A DNA stretch of 64,000 bases from Syntrophomonas sp. UBA5314 (GCA_002410325.1 DHRK01000007.1:301940-365939), one strand, 5' to 3'; counted from the stretch's first letter, positions 34,811 through 43,689 are shown. Notes: a model not told the origin generated them from the letters alone. Program-made: numbers and translations.

Positions 34811-35311
34811 ATGAGAGAAAACATATTTAATGAGCTTAAAATAGGCGATACCGGATACGTCGAAAAAACCATTACCGAATTTGATGTTTATCAATACGCT
34901 GGAATTACCGGCGATTTTAGCTGGCTGCATGTCAACGAGATGCGCGCTAAACGCGGCCACTTCCAGACCCGTATCGTACATGGCATGCTTCTGGTGGGCC
35001 TGATTTCAAACGTAGTGGGAAACCAGATGCCGGGCGCCGGAACCATCTATGAAGCACAGACGGTAAAGTTTCTGAAACCCTGTTATATCGGTGACACGGT
35101 GCGGGCTCAGACCGAAGTGATTGAATTGTTGGATAAAGGTCGGGTGCGCCTTCGCACTTTATGCGTCAATCAGGATGGAGAACTGCTTTTGGATGGAGAA
35201 GCCATTGCCATTCCTCCCCGCAACCATGTAGTGGAAGCTCCCTGCCCGGGTATTGAAGCGGCTCCCCCGCTGAAACAGAGCTATTTCCAGGCAACCACGG
35301 CCCCGCTATAA
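34811..35311 (+). CDS. phaJ: MaoC-like (R)-specific enoyl-CoA hydratase, PhaJ type
   Basis: 166 residues, hot-dog fold. The hydratase-2 motif is YAGITGDFSWLHVNE (catalytic Asp and His), then RIVHGMLLVGLISNVVG. The usual P in GDxNPLH is W here. It would turn crotonyl-CoA from beta-oxidation into (R)-3-hydroxybutyryl-CoA for PhaC, linking the fatty-acid pathway to PHA storage without PhaB. AAGGAGGG precedes the ATG. The last 25 residues are an uncommon proline-rich tail. Confidence 0.85.
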   Translation: MRENIFNELKIGDTGYVEKTITEFDVYQYAGITGDFSWLHVNEMRAKRGHFQTRIVHGMLLVGLISNVVGNQMPGAGTIYEAQTVKFLKPCYIGDTVRAQTEVIELLDKGRVRLRTLCVNQDGELLLDGEAIAIPPRNHVVEAPCPGIEAAPPLKQSYFQATTAPL

Positions 35312-35380
35312 AAACCGCCCGGAACCAGACGATATTGTAAAAGCCCCTTAACAGGATTTATCAGGTTTTAGATGATTGAT

Positions 35381-35423
35381 AAAAACCCGCTTTTCAGGTG
35401 TGAAAGCCTGGAAGCGGGTTTTT
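35381..35423. terminator. Bidirectional terminator between phaJ and the LuxR-type regulator
   Basis: AAAAACCCGCTT and AAGCGGGTTTTT are complementary arms with a partly paired loop (TTCAGG/CCTGGAA). A and T runs flank both sides, so it stops transcripts from both converging genes. Confidence 0.85.
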
Positions 35424-35454
35424 AAGATGATCCCGAATTTTAACAGCCATTGTA

Positions 35455-36063
35455 CTAACTTATCAGGCCTTCCATGACGGCAAAGCTCACCAACTGAACC
35501 CGATCCGAAAAGCCCATGCGGGTTATCATCCCTGATATATAGTTGCGAACCGTGCCATGGGAAAAATAGAGCTTCTCGGCTATATCCCGCGCTGTCTTTC
35601 CTTCAGACAATAGTTGCAGTATGTTAATTTCCAAATCGGAAAATTGGCCGGTTTTGTCGGGGTTTTTCGGAGGCAGATGCGGCTTCAAAACAAATCCTTT
35701 TGCTGTGTAACGGATAATATCCATGAGTTCGGTCGCGGATATGGATTTTAGTGCATATCCGTCAGCTCCGGCTGCCATGGCCCGGGATATCATGCTTTCT
35801 GAAGACAACACTGTCAGCATCAGAATCTTTACATCAGGAAATCGGGCTTTTATCTTGGCCGTAACCTCTATACCGTTTCCGTCTTTCATTTTTATGTCCA
35901 TAAGGATTAAGTCGGGACAAATCTTTTCGCAAAGTGATAGGGCCTCTGATGCGCTTTCTGTCTCACCTGCGCACTTAAGATCCTCTTGGGCGGATATGCT
36001 TTGAATGATGAGTTCCCTGAGCAGCTTCTCGTCCTCAACAACCATAACACGAACCATAACCAT
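35455..36063 (-). CDS. LuxR/NarL-type response regulator (first of locus)
   Basis: 202 residues. A full receiver (VVEDE acid pair, phospho-acceptor in DLILMDIK, Thr in LMLTV, Lys in YALK) is followed by a LuxR-type HTH (FSDLEINILQLLSEGKTARDIAEKLYFSHGTVRNYIS, in parts GKTARDIAEKLYFSHGTVRNY). Start ATG 36063 (ATG 36057 is possible). The bases that should hold the ribosome binding site are a run of 11 G on the coding strand. Divergent from the sensor genes at 36150. Confidence 0.92.
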   Translation of the reverse strand: MVMVRVMVVEDEKLLRELIIQSISAQEDLKCAGETESASEALSLCEKICPDLILMDIKMKDGNGIEVTAKIKARFPDVKILMLTVLSSESMISRAMAAGADGYALKSISATELMDIIRYTAKGFVLKPHLPPKNPDKTGQFSDLEINILQLLSEGKTARDIAEKLYFSHGTVRNYISGMITRMGFSDRVQLVSFAVMEGLIS

Positions 36064-36074
36064 CCCCCCCCCCC
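36064..36074 (-). promoter_or_regulatory. 11-base G tract at the ribosome binding site of the response regulator
   Basis: C11 on the plus strand, immediately before the ATG of the regulator on the minus strand. It can serve as the Shine-Dalgarno sequence, and its length can vary by replication slippage. Confidence 0.6.
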
Positions 36075-36149
36075 TCTATGAGGATAGCATAGAACAGTAT
36101 ATAATTTTAGACGAATTGTTAAAAAGATATTCGGGAGCAAGAATTTGTA

Positions 36150-38597
36150 ATGAGTCCAAAGAATTTGTCAATATCGGCAATCTTTATACTTCTATGCCTT
36201 TTGCTTCCTGCCTGCGAGGCAGACCGTGACGGCATGTTTTTCCGTTATGACACGCTCGATCCTTTATATCACCAACTGTCTGAAAAGAATAATACCGAAA
36301 TAGTGTTCAAACTTGACCGGGAACTGATGCAAAAAGCATCTGAATACCGAGGCTTTATGCAGCTTTCCGCTTATCAGGCCTATTGCATTTCCACCATGGG
36401 AAACCAAGCTTTGACGCCGGTGATGGAGAAATCCTGCGCACCCGTAATAATGCTGGATAAAACCAAAGACGCAGCCCATATTAAAAGCTTCCAGGATTTG
36501 TTGGACGGCAACTATGATGTCGCAATCTACAACAGCGACTCGGACATGGTGAAATGGCTTGTTTATGTGGTCAATAAAACCATGGGGGGCAGCGCCTCGG
36601 ATTTATCAGCCGGTTATTCGTATTTTTCGCAGCTTCAAAAAGAAAACCGCCTTTATAAGATTAACTACCGGCAGGATCATGACCCGGTGTCCTTTTGGCT
36701 GGCAGAGGGGGTTGAGGTAGTCATCTGTTGGGATTACCAGGCGGAGTACGTCAATGAGCTGGCCCAAAACCGCTTTCAGGTCATATGCCCCCGGGAAAAT
36801 ATACCCACCAAGCAATACCTCGTATACCGAGGCGCCCCGGTAAAGCCGCTGCCGCCGGATATTGCATCCTTGCTGAAAGAACAGGGCTTCGAAGCAACAA
36901 CCGCCTTTGCCTTCGGTGAATCGGAGGAGCTTACGACAGCCTATGCCAATTACAAACCCGAATGGCGAAGAACGGTGCTGGGCACGCATATCAACACCAC
37001 CGCGTCGGTGAATGAAAAGTTCGCTTTAAACGCTTTTGTGCTGCTCCTTCTTATATGTATTAATACTTCTATTTTTTTGAAAGCGAAAAACAGAAAGCGG
37101 ATATTTATCGCTTATCTGATCATTTCCGGCAGCCTGCTCATGTGGCAGTTTTTATGGTTAATTAAAACTTTATTGTGGGAAGACCACGACCCGCTATACA
37201 CCTTCCTCTGGCATACGGAGTTTCCTCTTATAATGGCGGCCGCTATAGCCTGGCGCATACTGTGTTACGAATTGCGATGGGATAGGGCTTTTCCTCGAAA
37301 ATGGCTGTTTGCCATGATCGGGATAAATTTAATTCTAAGTTTATTGGCGTTTACAAATGGCTTACATCAACAGGTATTTCACATCAGTTATCCGACTAGC
37401 GAGGTATACTGGTACAACGATTATACCTATGGATGGGGTTACTGGCTCATTTACGCCATCACGGTTTGGTTTTTGTTTATCGGCGCCTATGACTATTTCC
37501 GATATGCGGTGACAAGAGAGCGCAGAAGGCAGCTGCTATTCCTTTTGCTTGCCATCACCGGAGCCCTTGCCATAAACTTTATGGTCGTATTTGAAGATGT
37601 GTTTGAAATCCACCTTGACGTTGCCTGGCAGACGTCCTTCTTGACGGCATTTTTCATAAATCTCGCCATACGCAACCGGTTTCTGGATCAGGGCCTGGAC
37701 TTTGCCGCCGTATTGGACAAAATGCACATACCCGTGGCAATCCGTACTCATGGGGGCAAATGGCTGTATCAAAGCAAAAAGATGATTGATTTCGATAAGC
37801 TTCCGGAACACAAGGAGGCCGATCATGTGTGGGAACAAGATGTTATCGAAGACACCGGCAGATTCTATCGACCTGAGTATCAGGGTTTCATGGGAAAAAC
37901 CGTTGTCTTGCTCCATGATATCAGCGATCAGATAAAGCAAGGCGAAGCGGTGAAGAAAGAAAAGGAGATCATGGAGAAAACCAGCGAGTTTCTAAAGGAA
38001 AGGGCGCGAACCATGGAAATCGCCCTTTCAAGCCACAACCAGCTTATTTGGAACGAGAGGCTTTCCGAGGTGTTTCATCATTTGCTAAAAGACCTTACCG
38101 GCACGCTAAGAAAGCTCCAGGTGGAAGGAATAAAATTGCATGGCGATTCAGGCCGGCTGGCCCAGGCTCAGGCCTCGCGTTCCGGCCGCTTGCTGAGGAT
38201 CATGCTCTGGGGGCTGCAAGACGAAAACGTAAGCGGCAGACAGATGGCCGAGCTTCTCGCGGGCGAATGCAGCGACGCATGTATGCGAAGCCTTGACATG
38301 GTTTTGGCCATGAAGCCGGAAGGCTTGTTCCCGCTCCGGTTTGCTTACGGTGTTTTCGGATGTGTCGCGGCGCTCATCGATACTTGTCTTGATGAAGATT
38401 ATACGCGCAAGCTGCTGGTGCGCGTCATTTCAGACCAAGACGCAGTGGTGCTTTTAATATTTCTTTCCGATACAGAACTAAACTTTAATAAGCTTGAAGA
38501 ATTTGCGCGCTCGGTCGCGGCTGCCTATACCCGCGAAAAAGAAGACGACGCGCTGACCCTCAGAATTGAGTTCGGGAAGGAGGCGAATTCACTGTGA
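36150..38597 (+). CDS. Binding-protein/7TM fused sensor with degenerate kinase region
   Basis: 815 residues. An N-terminal signal or lipoprotein peptide ends at LLPAC near residue 22. Residues 25-285 look like an extracellular solute-binding domain (VIMLDKTKDAAHIKSFQDLL, VICWDYQAEYVNEL). About seven membrane helices follow from residue 290 to 510. Then come a small PAS-like stretch (FAAVLDKMHIPVAIRTHGGKW, in parts), a coiled coil (EAVKKEKEIMEKTSEFLKERA), and a C-terminal 190-residue part that recalls HisKA/HATPase in order but lacks an H box followed by a usable N and G box. It is therefore probably a sensor/pseudo-kinase working with the next gene, whose GTG overlaps its stop. I do not know a described family with this exact order. 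Confidence 0.65.
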   Translation: MSPKNLSISAIFILLCLLLPACEADRDGMFFRYDTLDPLYHQLSEKNNTEIVFKLDRELMQKASEYRGFMQLSAYQAYCISTMGNQALTPVMEKSCAPVIMLDKTKDAAHIKSFQDLLDGNYDVAIYNSDSDMVKWLVYVVNKTMGGSASDLSAGYSYFSQLQKENRLYKINYRQDHDPVSFWLAEGVEVVICWDYQAEYVNELAQNRFQVICPRENIPTKQYLVYRGAPVKPLPPDIASLLKEQGFEATTAFAFGESEELTTAYANYKPEWRRTVLGTHINTTASVNEKFALNAFVLLLLICINTSIFLKAKNRKRIFIAYLIISGSLLMWQFLWLIKTLLWEDHDPLYTFLWHTEFPLIMAAAIAWRILCYELRWDRAFPRKWLFAMIGINLILSLLAFTNGLHQQVFHISYPTSEVYWYNDYTYGWGYWLIYAITVWFLFIGAYDYFRYAVTRERRRQLLFLLLAITGALAINFMVVFEDVFEIHLDVAWQTSFLTAFFINLAIRNRFLDQGLDFAAVLDKMHIPVAIRTHGGKWLYQSKKMIDFDKLPEHKEADHVWEQDVIEDTGRFYRPEYQGFMGKTVVLLHDISDQIKQGEAVKKEKEIMEKTSEFLKERARTMEIALSSHNQLIWNERLSEVFHHLLKDLTGTLRKLQVEGIKLHGDSGRLAQAQASRSGRLLRIMLWGLQDENVSGRQMAELLAGECSDACMRSLDMVLAMKPEGLFPLRFAYGVFGCVAALIDTCLDEDYTRKLLVRVISDQDAVVLLIFLSDTELNFNKLEEFARSVAAAYTREKEDDALTLRIEFGKEANSL

Positions 38598-39994
38598 CAG
38601 CATACGCCGTTCCCTACGTGATCCGTGTGATCTGTGCCCTCTTCCTGCTGCTTGCCATCTGCGGCAATGGCGTCATCCTCGTTTCGGCTTTATACCTGCA
38701 AACGGGACGCCAGAGATTATGGTGGGCTTCAGGCAGAGGGCTGATGCTTGCCGGGCTTTGCCTCCTGACTGCGGAGCTGGCGTTGTGTCAATTATACCTG
38801 TGGGAAGGCGCCATACTCCAGCCCCCGGCATTTTTGAGATTCAGCCTTATTCCAGGCCTTGTCGTGACCGCCTGCTGCTGGTTTGTGTTCGGAGAAAAAA
38901 CACTTATTAAGGTTTTATCTGTAATACTCACCGTGCTGTATCTCTTTTACATGCTGCCGCAGCCGTGGTTTTGGCTGGCAGGCCTGGGCCTGTCGGTCGC
39001 CGCGTTTCTCGAAACCGCATACTGCATATATTATCTTTTTTATGAATATGACGGGGCGTCCGTATCTTATATTTTAACCGGGTTGTCTGATAATATCCTC
39101 CACGGTCTGGCGCTGTACGGCAAGAATGGAAGTATGATTGAACGAAATAGGGCTTATGAGGCTTTTTGCGGGGATTGTTCCATTGAGAGCGTAAATTTTA
39201 ATGACCTCTGTAAGACTCTTGGCGCTGCCGAATCATTGGAAGGGAGACTTACCTATCTCGGTGGTCAGCGAACCTATGAAATTACCGTGGAAAACCTGTC
39301 AAACAGGAAAAGGGCGGTGTTCGTTAAGGATATCACGGCCTTTGCGCAGACCCTTGAAAGCGAAAGAAAGGCTGTCGCGCAGTTGGTTGAACAAAACCGC
39401 TTGATGGAAGAACTGATTAAACAACAGGAGCAGGCGGAAATCCTAAGGGAGAGGAAAAACGCCCTTTATGAGCTTCATGATAACGCCGGGCAGATGCTGG
39501 CCGTGGTGTCCATGTCGCTGGAAGCCATTCTGAAAGAAGGCCTGGATAGGGATGCCGCTGAAAGCCTTGAAAAGATTACATCCATACTTGAAAACTACAC
39601 GAGAAAAGGACGGTTTAATATGTATTATCCGCTAAAGGACTCTTTGGATAGGCTCAAGATAAGCTATAAAGCTTTTGGGATAGAAATACTTGAAGCAAAG
39701 ACCGTACCTCCGCTGATGCGAGATGAAGAAGAGGCAGTAGCCGCCATATGTCATGAAGCTGTACTGAACGCGATCCGACACGCTAAAGCAGACAGGATCG
39801 AAATTACCTGGCAGCCAGAGCCGCATGTACTTTTACGAATTGCAAACGAAGCGACTAAGATGGATGCATTCGTCCCCGGCATCGGAATTTCAGGCATGGC
39901 ATCCCGGGCGAAACGGGTGGGAATGGAGCTTGAAACTGAAATTAAACATGGAAGTTTTATCGTGAACGTGACTAAACGGATTGCCGTTGCCTAA
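38594..39994 (+). CDS. 7TM histidine kinase, HisKA_3/HATPase type
   Basis: 466 residues. Six or seven helices in residues 1-155, a PAS-like domain around 160-250 (ILTGLSDNILHGLALYGKNGS, in parts), a coiled coil, then the phospho-acceptor His (about residue 295) in YELHDNAGQMLAVVSMSLE, the N box EAVLNAIRHAKADRIEI and G box GIGISGMASRAKRVGMELE. This is the NarX/DesK-type kinase that phosphorylates LuxR-type regulators. GTG 38594 has AAGGAGG 11 bases upstream and overlaps the previous gene by 4 bp, so the two sensors are made together. Confidence 0.9.
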   Translation: MTAYAVPYVIRVICALFLLLAICGNGVILVSALYLQTGRQRLWWASGRGLMLAGLCLLTAELALCQLYLWEGAILQPPAFLRFSLIPGLVVTACCWFVFGEKTLIKVLSVILTVLYLFYMLPQPWFWLAGLGLSVAAFLETAYCIYYLFYEYDGASVSYILTGLSDNILHGLALYGKNGSMIERNRAYEAFCGDCSIESVNFNDLCKTLGAAESLEGRLTYLGGQRTYEITVENLSNRKRAVFVKDITAFAQTLESERKAVAQLVEQNRLMEELIKQQEQAEILRERKNALYELHDNAGQMLAVVSMSLEAILKEGLDRDAAESLEKITSILENYTRKGRFNMYYPLKDSLDRLKISYKAFGIEILEAKTVPPLMRDEEEAVAAICHEAVLNAIRHAKADRIEITWQPEPHVLLRIANEATKMDAFVPGIGISGMASRAKRVGMELETEIKHGSFIVNVTKRIAVA

Positions 39995-40011
39995 AATGAC
40001 TGTTGCGCTTT

Positions 40012-40082
40012 TCTTTAATGACAACTGTCATTAAAGAAAATAACAGTTGTGAATAGAGCCGTAGCGGCTTTTTTTTTATTAT
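40012..40082 (+). promoter_or_regulatory. Promoter P1 with paired palindromic operators
   Basis: Operator A is TGACAACTGTCA (40019-40030), which sits in a longer inverted repeat with 15-bp arms, TTTTCTTTAATGACA and its complement. Operator B is TAACAGTTGTGA (40041-40052), centred 22 bp further. A -10 element TATTAT (40077-40082) is centred 33 bp after operator B, which places operator B at about -42.5. No -35 is present, as expected of an activator-dependent promoter. Controls the response regulator at 40131. Confidence 0.65.
40057..40077 (+). terminator. Terminator of the kinase operon inside promoter P1
   Basis: AGCCG-TAG-CGGCT followed by eight T, lying between operator B and the -10 of the next promoter. 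The last T is also the first base of the -10. Confidence 0.7.
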
Positions 40083-40130
40083 ATTTTTATACCTCGGTAA
40101 GAAAAAAAGGGGCATCGGAGGATTAACGCC

Positions 40131-40733
40131 ATGAGGGTTGTTTTGATTGAGGATCAGGTACTGCTCAGAAGCACACTGGTCAAGGCTTTGGAGCAGGTAT
40201 CGGATATAAAGATCGTGGCACACTCCGAGAAGGCAAGCGAGGCGGCGGAACTCTGCCAAAAACACAGACCCGACCTGGTAGTCATGGATATTTTCACGGC
40301 TGAGGGAAACGGGCTTGATTATACCGCTGTTATTAAGAAAACATTTCCCGATATCAAGGTGTTTGTCATGACCGAGGTGGAGAATGAACAGCTTGTGCAA
40401 GCCGCGGAGAAAGCCGGGGCCGATCTGTTCGCATGGAAGAACCTCTCCCTCGATGAGTTCACGGATTTGATCCGGTATTCCACAAAACCCTACCGCGTCT
40501 TCCCGAAGCCTTTAAATCATTTACAGCATAAGGCAGGATTTTCGGAGATTGAAATACAAATCATCAGCCTGCTTTCGCAGGGGAAATCCACCAGAGAGAT
40601 TGCCGCCGAGAAGTTTTTGGAATATGGCACTGTAAGGGTGTATATTTCACGCATGTATTCCAAAACCGGGTTAAGAAGCCGCGCGCAACTGGTGGCTTAT
40701 GCCCTGCGCTGCGGGTTGATCGAATCCGTTTAA
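40131..40733 (+). CDS. LuxR/NarL-type response regulator (second of locus)
   Basis: 200 residues. Receiver with acid pair in LIEDQ, phospho-acceptor DLVVMDIF, Thr in FVMTEV, Lys in FAWK; C-terminal LuxR HTH (GKSTREIAAEKFLEYGTVRVYIS, in parts STREIAAEKFLEYGTVRVY). CGGAGG precedes ATG. Preceded by P1 and followed by a strong terminator. It is the best candidate for the protein that binds the paired operators, since it is under one itself (inference). Confidence 0.92.
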   Translation: MRVVLIEDQVLLRSTLVKALEQVSDIKIVAHSEKASEAAELCQKHRPDLVVMDIFTAEGNGLDYTAVIKKTFPDIKVFVMTEVENEQLVQAAEKAGADLFAWKNLSLDEFTDLIRYSTKPYRVFPKPLNHLQHKAGFSEIEIQIISLLSQGKSTREIAAEKFLEYGTVRVYISRMYSKTGLRSRAQLVAYALRCGLIESV

Positions 40734-40766
40734 GCATTAACAGCAATCATTATATATAAAAGAATA

Positions 40767-40807
40767 AGCCGCCCGCGCGGGATCAAACCGCCATGGGCGG
40801 CTTTTTT
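40767..40807 (+). terminator. Intrinsic terminator of the second response regulator
   Basis: AGCCGCCC/GGGCGGCT perfect 8-bp arms with TTTTT following. Confidence 0.85.
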
Positions 40808-40838
40808 AGTGGTTCTTTACGCCCTCCGGCAAAAGAAC

Positions 40839-40903
40839 TGACAGTTGTTAAGTCAAAGTGATAACATCTGTGGATTACGATCGCCTGGAAATTCTGTTTA
40901 AAT
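40839..40903 (+). promoter_or_regulatory. Promoter P2 with paired palindromic operators
   Basis: TGACAGTTGTTA (40839-40850) and TAACATCTGTGG (40862-40873) are centred 23 bp apart. The -10-like TTAAAT (40898-40903) is centred 33 bp after the second site, as in P1 and P3. The second site and the -10 are weaker than in the other two. Controls the membrane protein at 40936. Confidence 0.55.
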
Positions 40904-40935
40904 TATGCTCAATAACAGTATAAGGAGGGTTGCTC

Positions 40936-41367
40936 GTGGACGCTCCAGGAAAAGGGCTGCTCAAAGTCGTCAGTGTCCTCTTCATAATCGCAGGTATTTT
41001 CGCAGTAATAACATCCATCTTCGGGGCAGCCGGATCTGCCTTGCTAACAAGTTTGGGCGTGCAGTCCGGCGGAATAATGATTGGCGCAATGCTTATCTCC
41101 ACTATAAGCGGCGTACTTGAGATCGTATTCGGGGGCCTCGGGGTCAAGCGATGCGCAGATCCCGCGCAAGGCCAGTTTTTTATTACTGCCGGTATTGTAC
41201 TTTGCGCCATCCAGCTTTTGAACATGATAGTGCATTCTATCGGCATCGGCTTTTTGCAAGTGTTTGGCCTGCTGGGGTTTGTACTGCCCGTACTCTACAT
41301 CGTCGGCGGGATAAAAAACAAGAAAGCCCAAGAAAGCCATGATTTCATGACCATGTCAAAATCATGA
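40936..41367 (+). CDS. Four-helix membrane protein of unknown function
   Basis: 143 residues with four hydrophobic helices (VVSVLFIIAGIFAVITSIFG; GGIMIGAMLISTISGVLEIVFGG in parts; FFITAGIVLCAIQLLNMIV; FGLLGFVLPVLYIVGG). GTG 40936 has AAGGAGGG 6 bases upstream; the in-frame TTG at 40930 is too close. No known domain. Its stop overlaps the start of the next gene, so the two are made together. Confidence 0.75.
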   Translation: MDAPGKGLLKVVSVLFIIAGIFAVITSIFGAAGSALLTSLGVQSGGIMIGAMLISTISGVLEIVFGGLGVKRCADPAQGQFFITAGIVLCAIQLLNMIVHSIGIGFLQVFGLLGFVLPVLYIVGGIKNKKAQESHDFMTMSKS

Positions 41368-42962
41368 TAACAAAGAAATCGTTTTTGTTTTCTGTTCTCA
41401 TCCTGCTCCCAGCAGTCTATCTTACAGGATGCGGCGGCCTCGCTGATCCTGTGAAAATCCTGGCTGACACATCTGCTTTATCTGCTAATGTAGTTGAATC
41501 CGAAGAGTCGGCAATCTATAAAGAGCTGATTCGAAGCCGCGCGTGGACGAAAGACTGCATGTTCGGAGATGAGGCGTTAGAGGATTTCTCGGACTATGAA
41601 ATTCGTGGCGAGGAAACCGTTGATCTGGATGCCGACGGGATTGATGAGTTTTTTTGCGTCGCAGTGATGAAAGACGGTTATGCCGATTTAAGCAGATTCC
41701 CGGAAATGTACTCCTTGTTTTACACAATCCGAGATGGGGATGCAGCATGCCTCTTCACTTCCTATATGAGTTCAGGCAGCATGGGAGGTGGAGTGCTGTC
41801 GTCGGCAGTCGATCCTGTCAGCGGAGAACTGCTGTTGTGCGAAGCTTGGCAAACAAGCGGCTGGGGCGGGGACGCCAAAGGAAAGAACTATTTCTCCTTG
41901 CGGGACGGCGGGCTGGTAAATGTGCTGTCCTACGCTGAAACCTGCCGGCCGAAGGACTTGTACGAGAAAGGGCCGTTGACCGTCAGAACTCCATACTATG
42001 AAGATGAAGACGGCATCATCACGGATTATGAAGTCAATGGAAAACCGGCGACCGTAAAGGAGTACCGCCAAGCCGACCTGTTCGTCCCGGCGGAAGGCGA
42101 ACAGTGGTTTTCGTCGGAGGCGGCGTTAACGGGCCTCGGCGCATATGTGAGCCATCTAAGCGAAAGAGCCGACGACAATCGGCGCGTCCGTGCATGGCTG
42201 GAGGATGGCAAAGCGCTCCTGACTCTCGACCGGGACTTTTGGCGCGAATATCTGGGCGTCGAAATCGCGGAAGACTTTTATCGGGTCAATGGATTGAGTA
42301 GACCTTGCGTGGGGGTGTACGTCGATACGCTGGGGTGGCGCGTCGCTCCGATGGTGCTGTTTCTGATGGAGGACGGCAAAGTGGAGTATCTGGATGTCGA
42401 GAGCGCGCTCCTGCAATCCGCCGATCCTGCGAATGGATTCAGCAGCATGGGGGCTTTGCCGGGCCTAACTGGCATTATCGGCTTTATCCCGGGCTATCCG
42501 GGCGACGCTGAAACCGATGACGGGGTCTATTCCGCCGATAATAAAACCGTTTTTGCTATCGACCGCTCCGGCCGGAAATTTGATGTATTCCTGGCTTATA
42601 CAGCTAAGGGCTGGCTTGGCGATTGGGCAGCGGATGATGTCGATGCTGGCGGCTTCTCTCACTGGCACCGTCTCAGCCTAAGCGCGAACGGCGCGTTGAC
42701 ATTCTGTTATGGGCCGGGCCAGTTCGACGGCAACACGGGTGAAATGCTCAAGGGCTTCTGGCGCATTGCGCAGCCGGGCAGCGATGAAACGCTTCCGACC
42801 GGCGCGGCAGTCTTCCAAATGGCCGGCGTCAATGGGAAAGAGGATTTCTTCGGCGTCTACGATCTACGCATGGTCGATAACACCCTGAATCTGCGCCATA
42901 TTAGCGGCAGCCGCCTGCCCTACGTCGATGCTTCCGAAAATGCGGAGCAGTTTCATCTCTAA
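41364..42962 (+). CDS. Large lipoprotein of unknown function
   Basis: 532 residues, signal peptide with lipobox LTGC near residue 23, so predicted on the outer face of the membrane. The middle has a calcium/EF-hand-like acid loop (DLDADGIDEFF) and later GEMLKGFWRIAQPGSDETLP (in parts). No enzyme motif recognised. ATG overlaps the stop of the membrane protein in ATGATAA, and there is no own ribosome binding site, so translation is coupled. Confidence 0.75.
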   Translation: MITKKSFLFSVLILLPAVYLTGCGGLADPVKILADTSALSANVVESEESAIYKELIRSRAWTKDCMFGDEALEDFSDYEIRGEETVDLDADGIDEFFCVAVMKDGYADLSRFPEMYSLFYTIRDGDAACLFTSYMSSGSMGGGVLSSAVDPVSGELLLCEAWQTSGWGGDAKGKNYFSLRDGGLVNVLSYAETCRPKDLYEKGPLTVRTPYYEDEDGIITDYEVNGKPATVKEYRQADLFVPAEGEQWFSSEAALTGLGAYVSHLSERADDNRRVRAWLEDGKALLTLDRDFWREYLGVEIAEDFYRVNGLSRPCVGVYVDTLGWRVAPMVLFLMEDGKVEYLDVESALLQSADPANGFSSMGALPGLTGIIGFIPGYPGDAETDDGVYSADNKTVFAIDRSGRKFDVFLAYTAKGWLGDWAADDVDAGGFSHWHRLSLSANGALTFCYGPGQFDGNTGEMLKGFWRIAQPGSDETLPTGAAVFQMAGVNGKEDFFGVYDLRMVDNTLNLRHISGSRLPYVDASENAEQFHL

Positions 42963-43281
42963 TCTTAAAAGGTTCAACAAACTTTGATTAATAAAACAAA
43001 ACTATTTCACAAGTAAGGAGAGAACGTGAGAAAGTATGTGCTGATGATGAGGAATATATGGCAGCGACAATGAATATGCGTTGGGATTGGTTTTGATGGT
43101 AGCACTGGCTGCTAAAAAGGACAGACAAAACCTGCTCCGCTTGGTACAGCCTGCGCAGGAATAAATTAAAAAGGCAAACGGAATGGCAAGTTATGTATTC
43201 ACTTAGCAGACTGTTTTATCCCAGATACCGCGTCACTGGAAGACCTGATACGCATTTTGGAGCAGCTGTAGGAGATGCGCG
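42963..43281 (+). pseudogene. Decayed coding remnants before the truncated receiver
   Basis: 319 bp without an intact gene. Short open pieces read like old coding DNA: LMVALAAKKDRQNLLRLVQP near 43090-43160 and ADCFIPDTASLEDLIRILEQ just before the next start, in different frames. An AAGGAG at about 43015 is followed by a GTG frame of only 15 codons. Probably a frameshifted gene; family unknown. Confidence 0.35.
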
Positions 43282-43689
43282 ATGAGAGTGGTATTGATCC
43301 GAGACCGGCATTCCCGCAGTGACAGGTTGATCAAAATGTTGTGTCAGGTCCCGGATATCGAAATTGTGATGCAATCAGACAACGCCGGCGATGCGCCGGC
43401 ATTATGCTCAGCGTATACGCCCGACCTTTTGGTAATGGATATTCTTTCAAAGGACTGGGGCCTCCTTGAATATATACCGCACATCAAGCAGGGCTTCCCG
43501 GCCATCAAGGTATTTGTCATGATCGGTGTTAAGGACAACAGGCTTGCGTTGAAGGCCAAGGAAGCAGGGGCCGACATTGTTGCACGGAAAAACATTTCCT
43601 TAGACGATTTTAAGCAGCTTATCCGACTATCCCAAAAACACTACCGTGTCTTTCCGCATACTCTCCCCGATTCTAAGGAGCCGCCTTGA
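43282..43689 (+). CDS. Truncated, degenerate receiver protein
   Basis: 135 residues, related to the second regulator (both start MRVVLI and share RVFP near the linker), but it ends there and lacks the DNA-binding domain. One residue of the acid pair is lost (LIRDR in place of LIEDQ), and the conserved Thr is Ile (FVMIGV), while the acceptor Asp (DLLVMDIL) and Lys (ARK) remain. TAGGAG precedes the ATG. It could be a phosphate sink or decoy, or a decaying gene. Confidence 0.75.
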   Translation: MRVVLIRDRHSRSDRLIKMLCQVPDIEIVMQSDNAGDAPALCSAYTPDLLVMDILSKDWGLLEYIPHIKQGFPAIKVFVMIGVKDNRLALKAKEAGADIVARKNISLDDFKQLIRLSQKHYRVFPHTLPDSKEPP

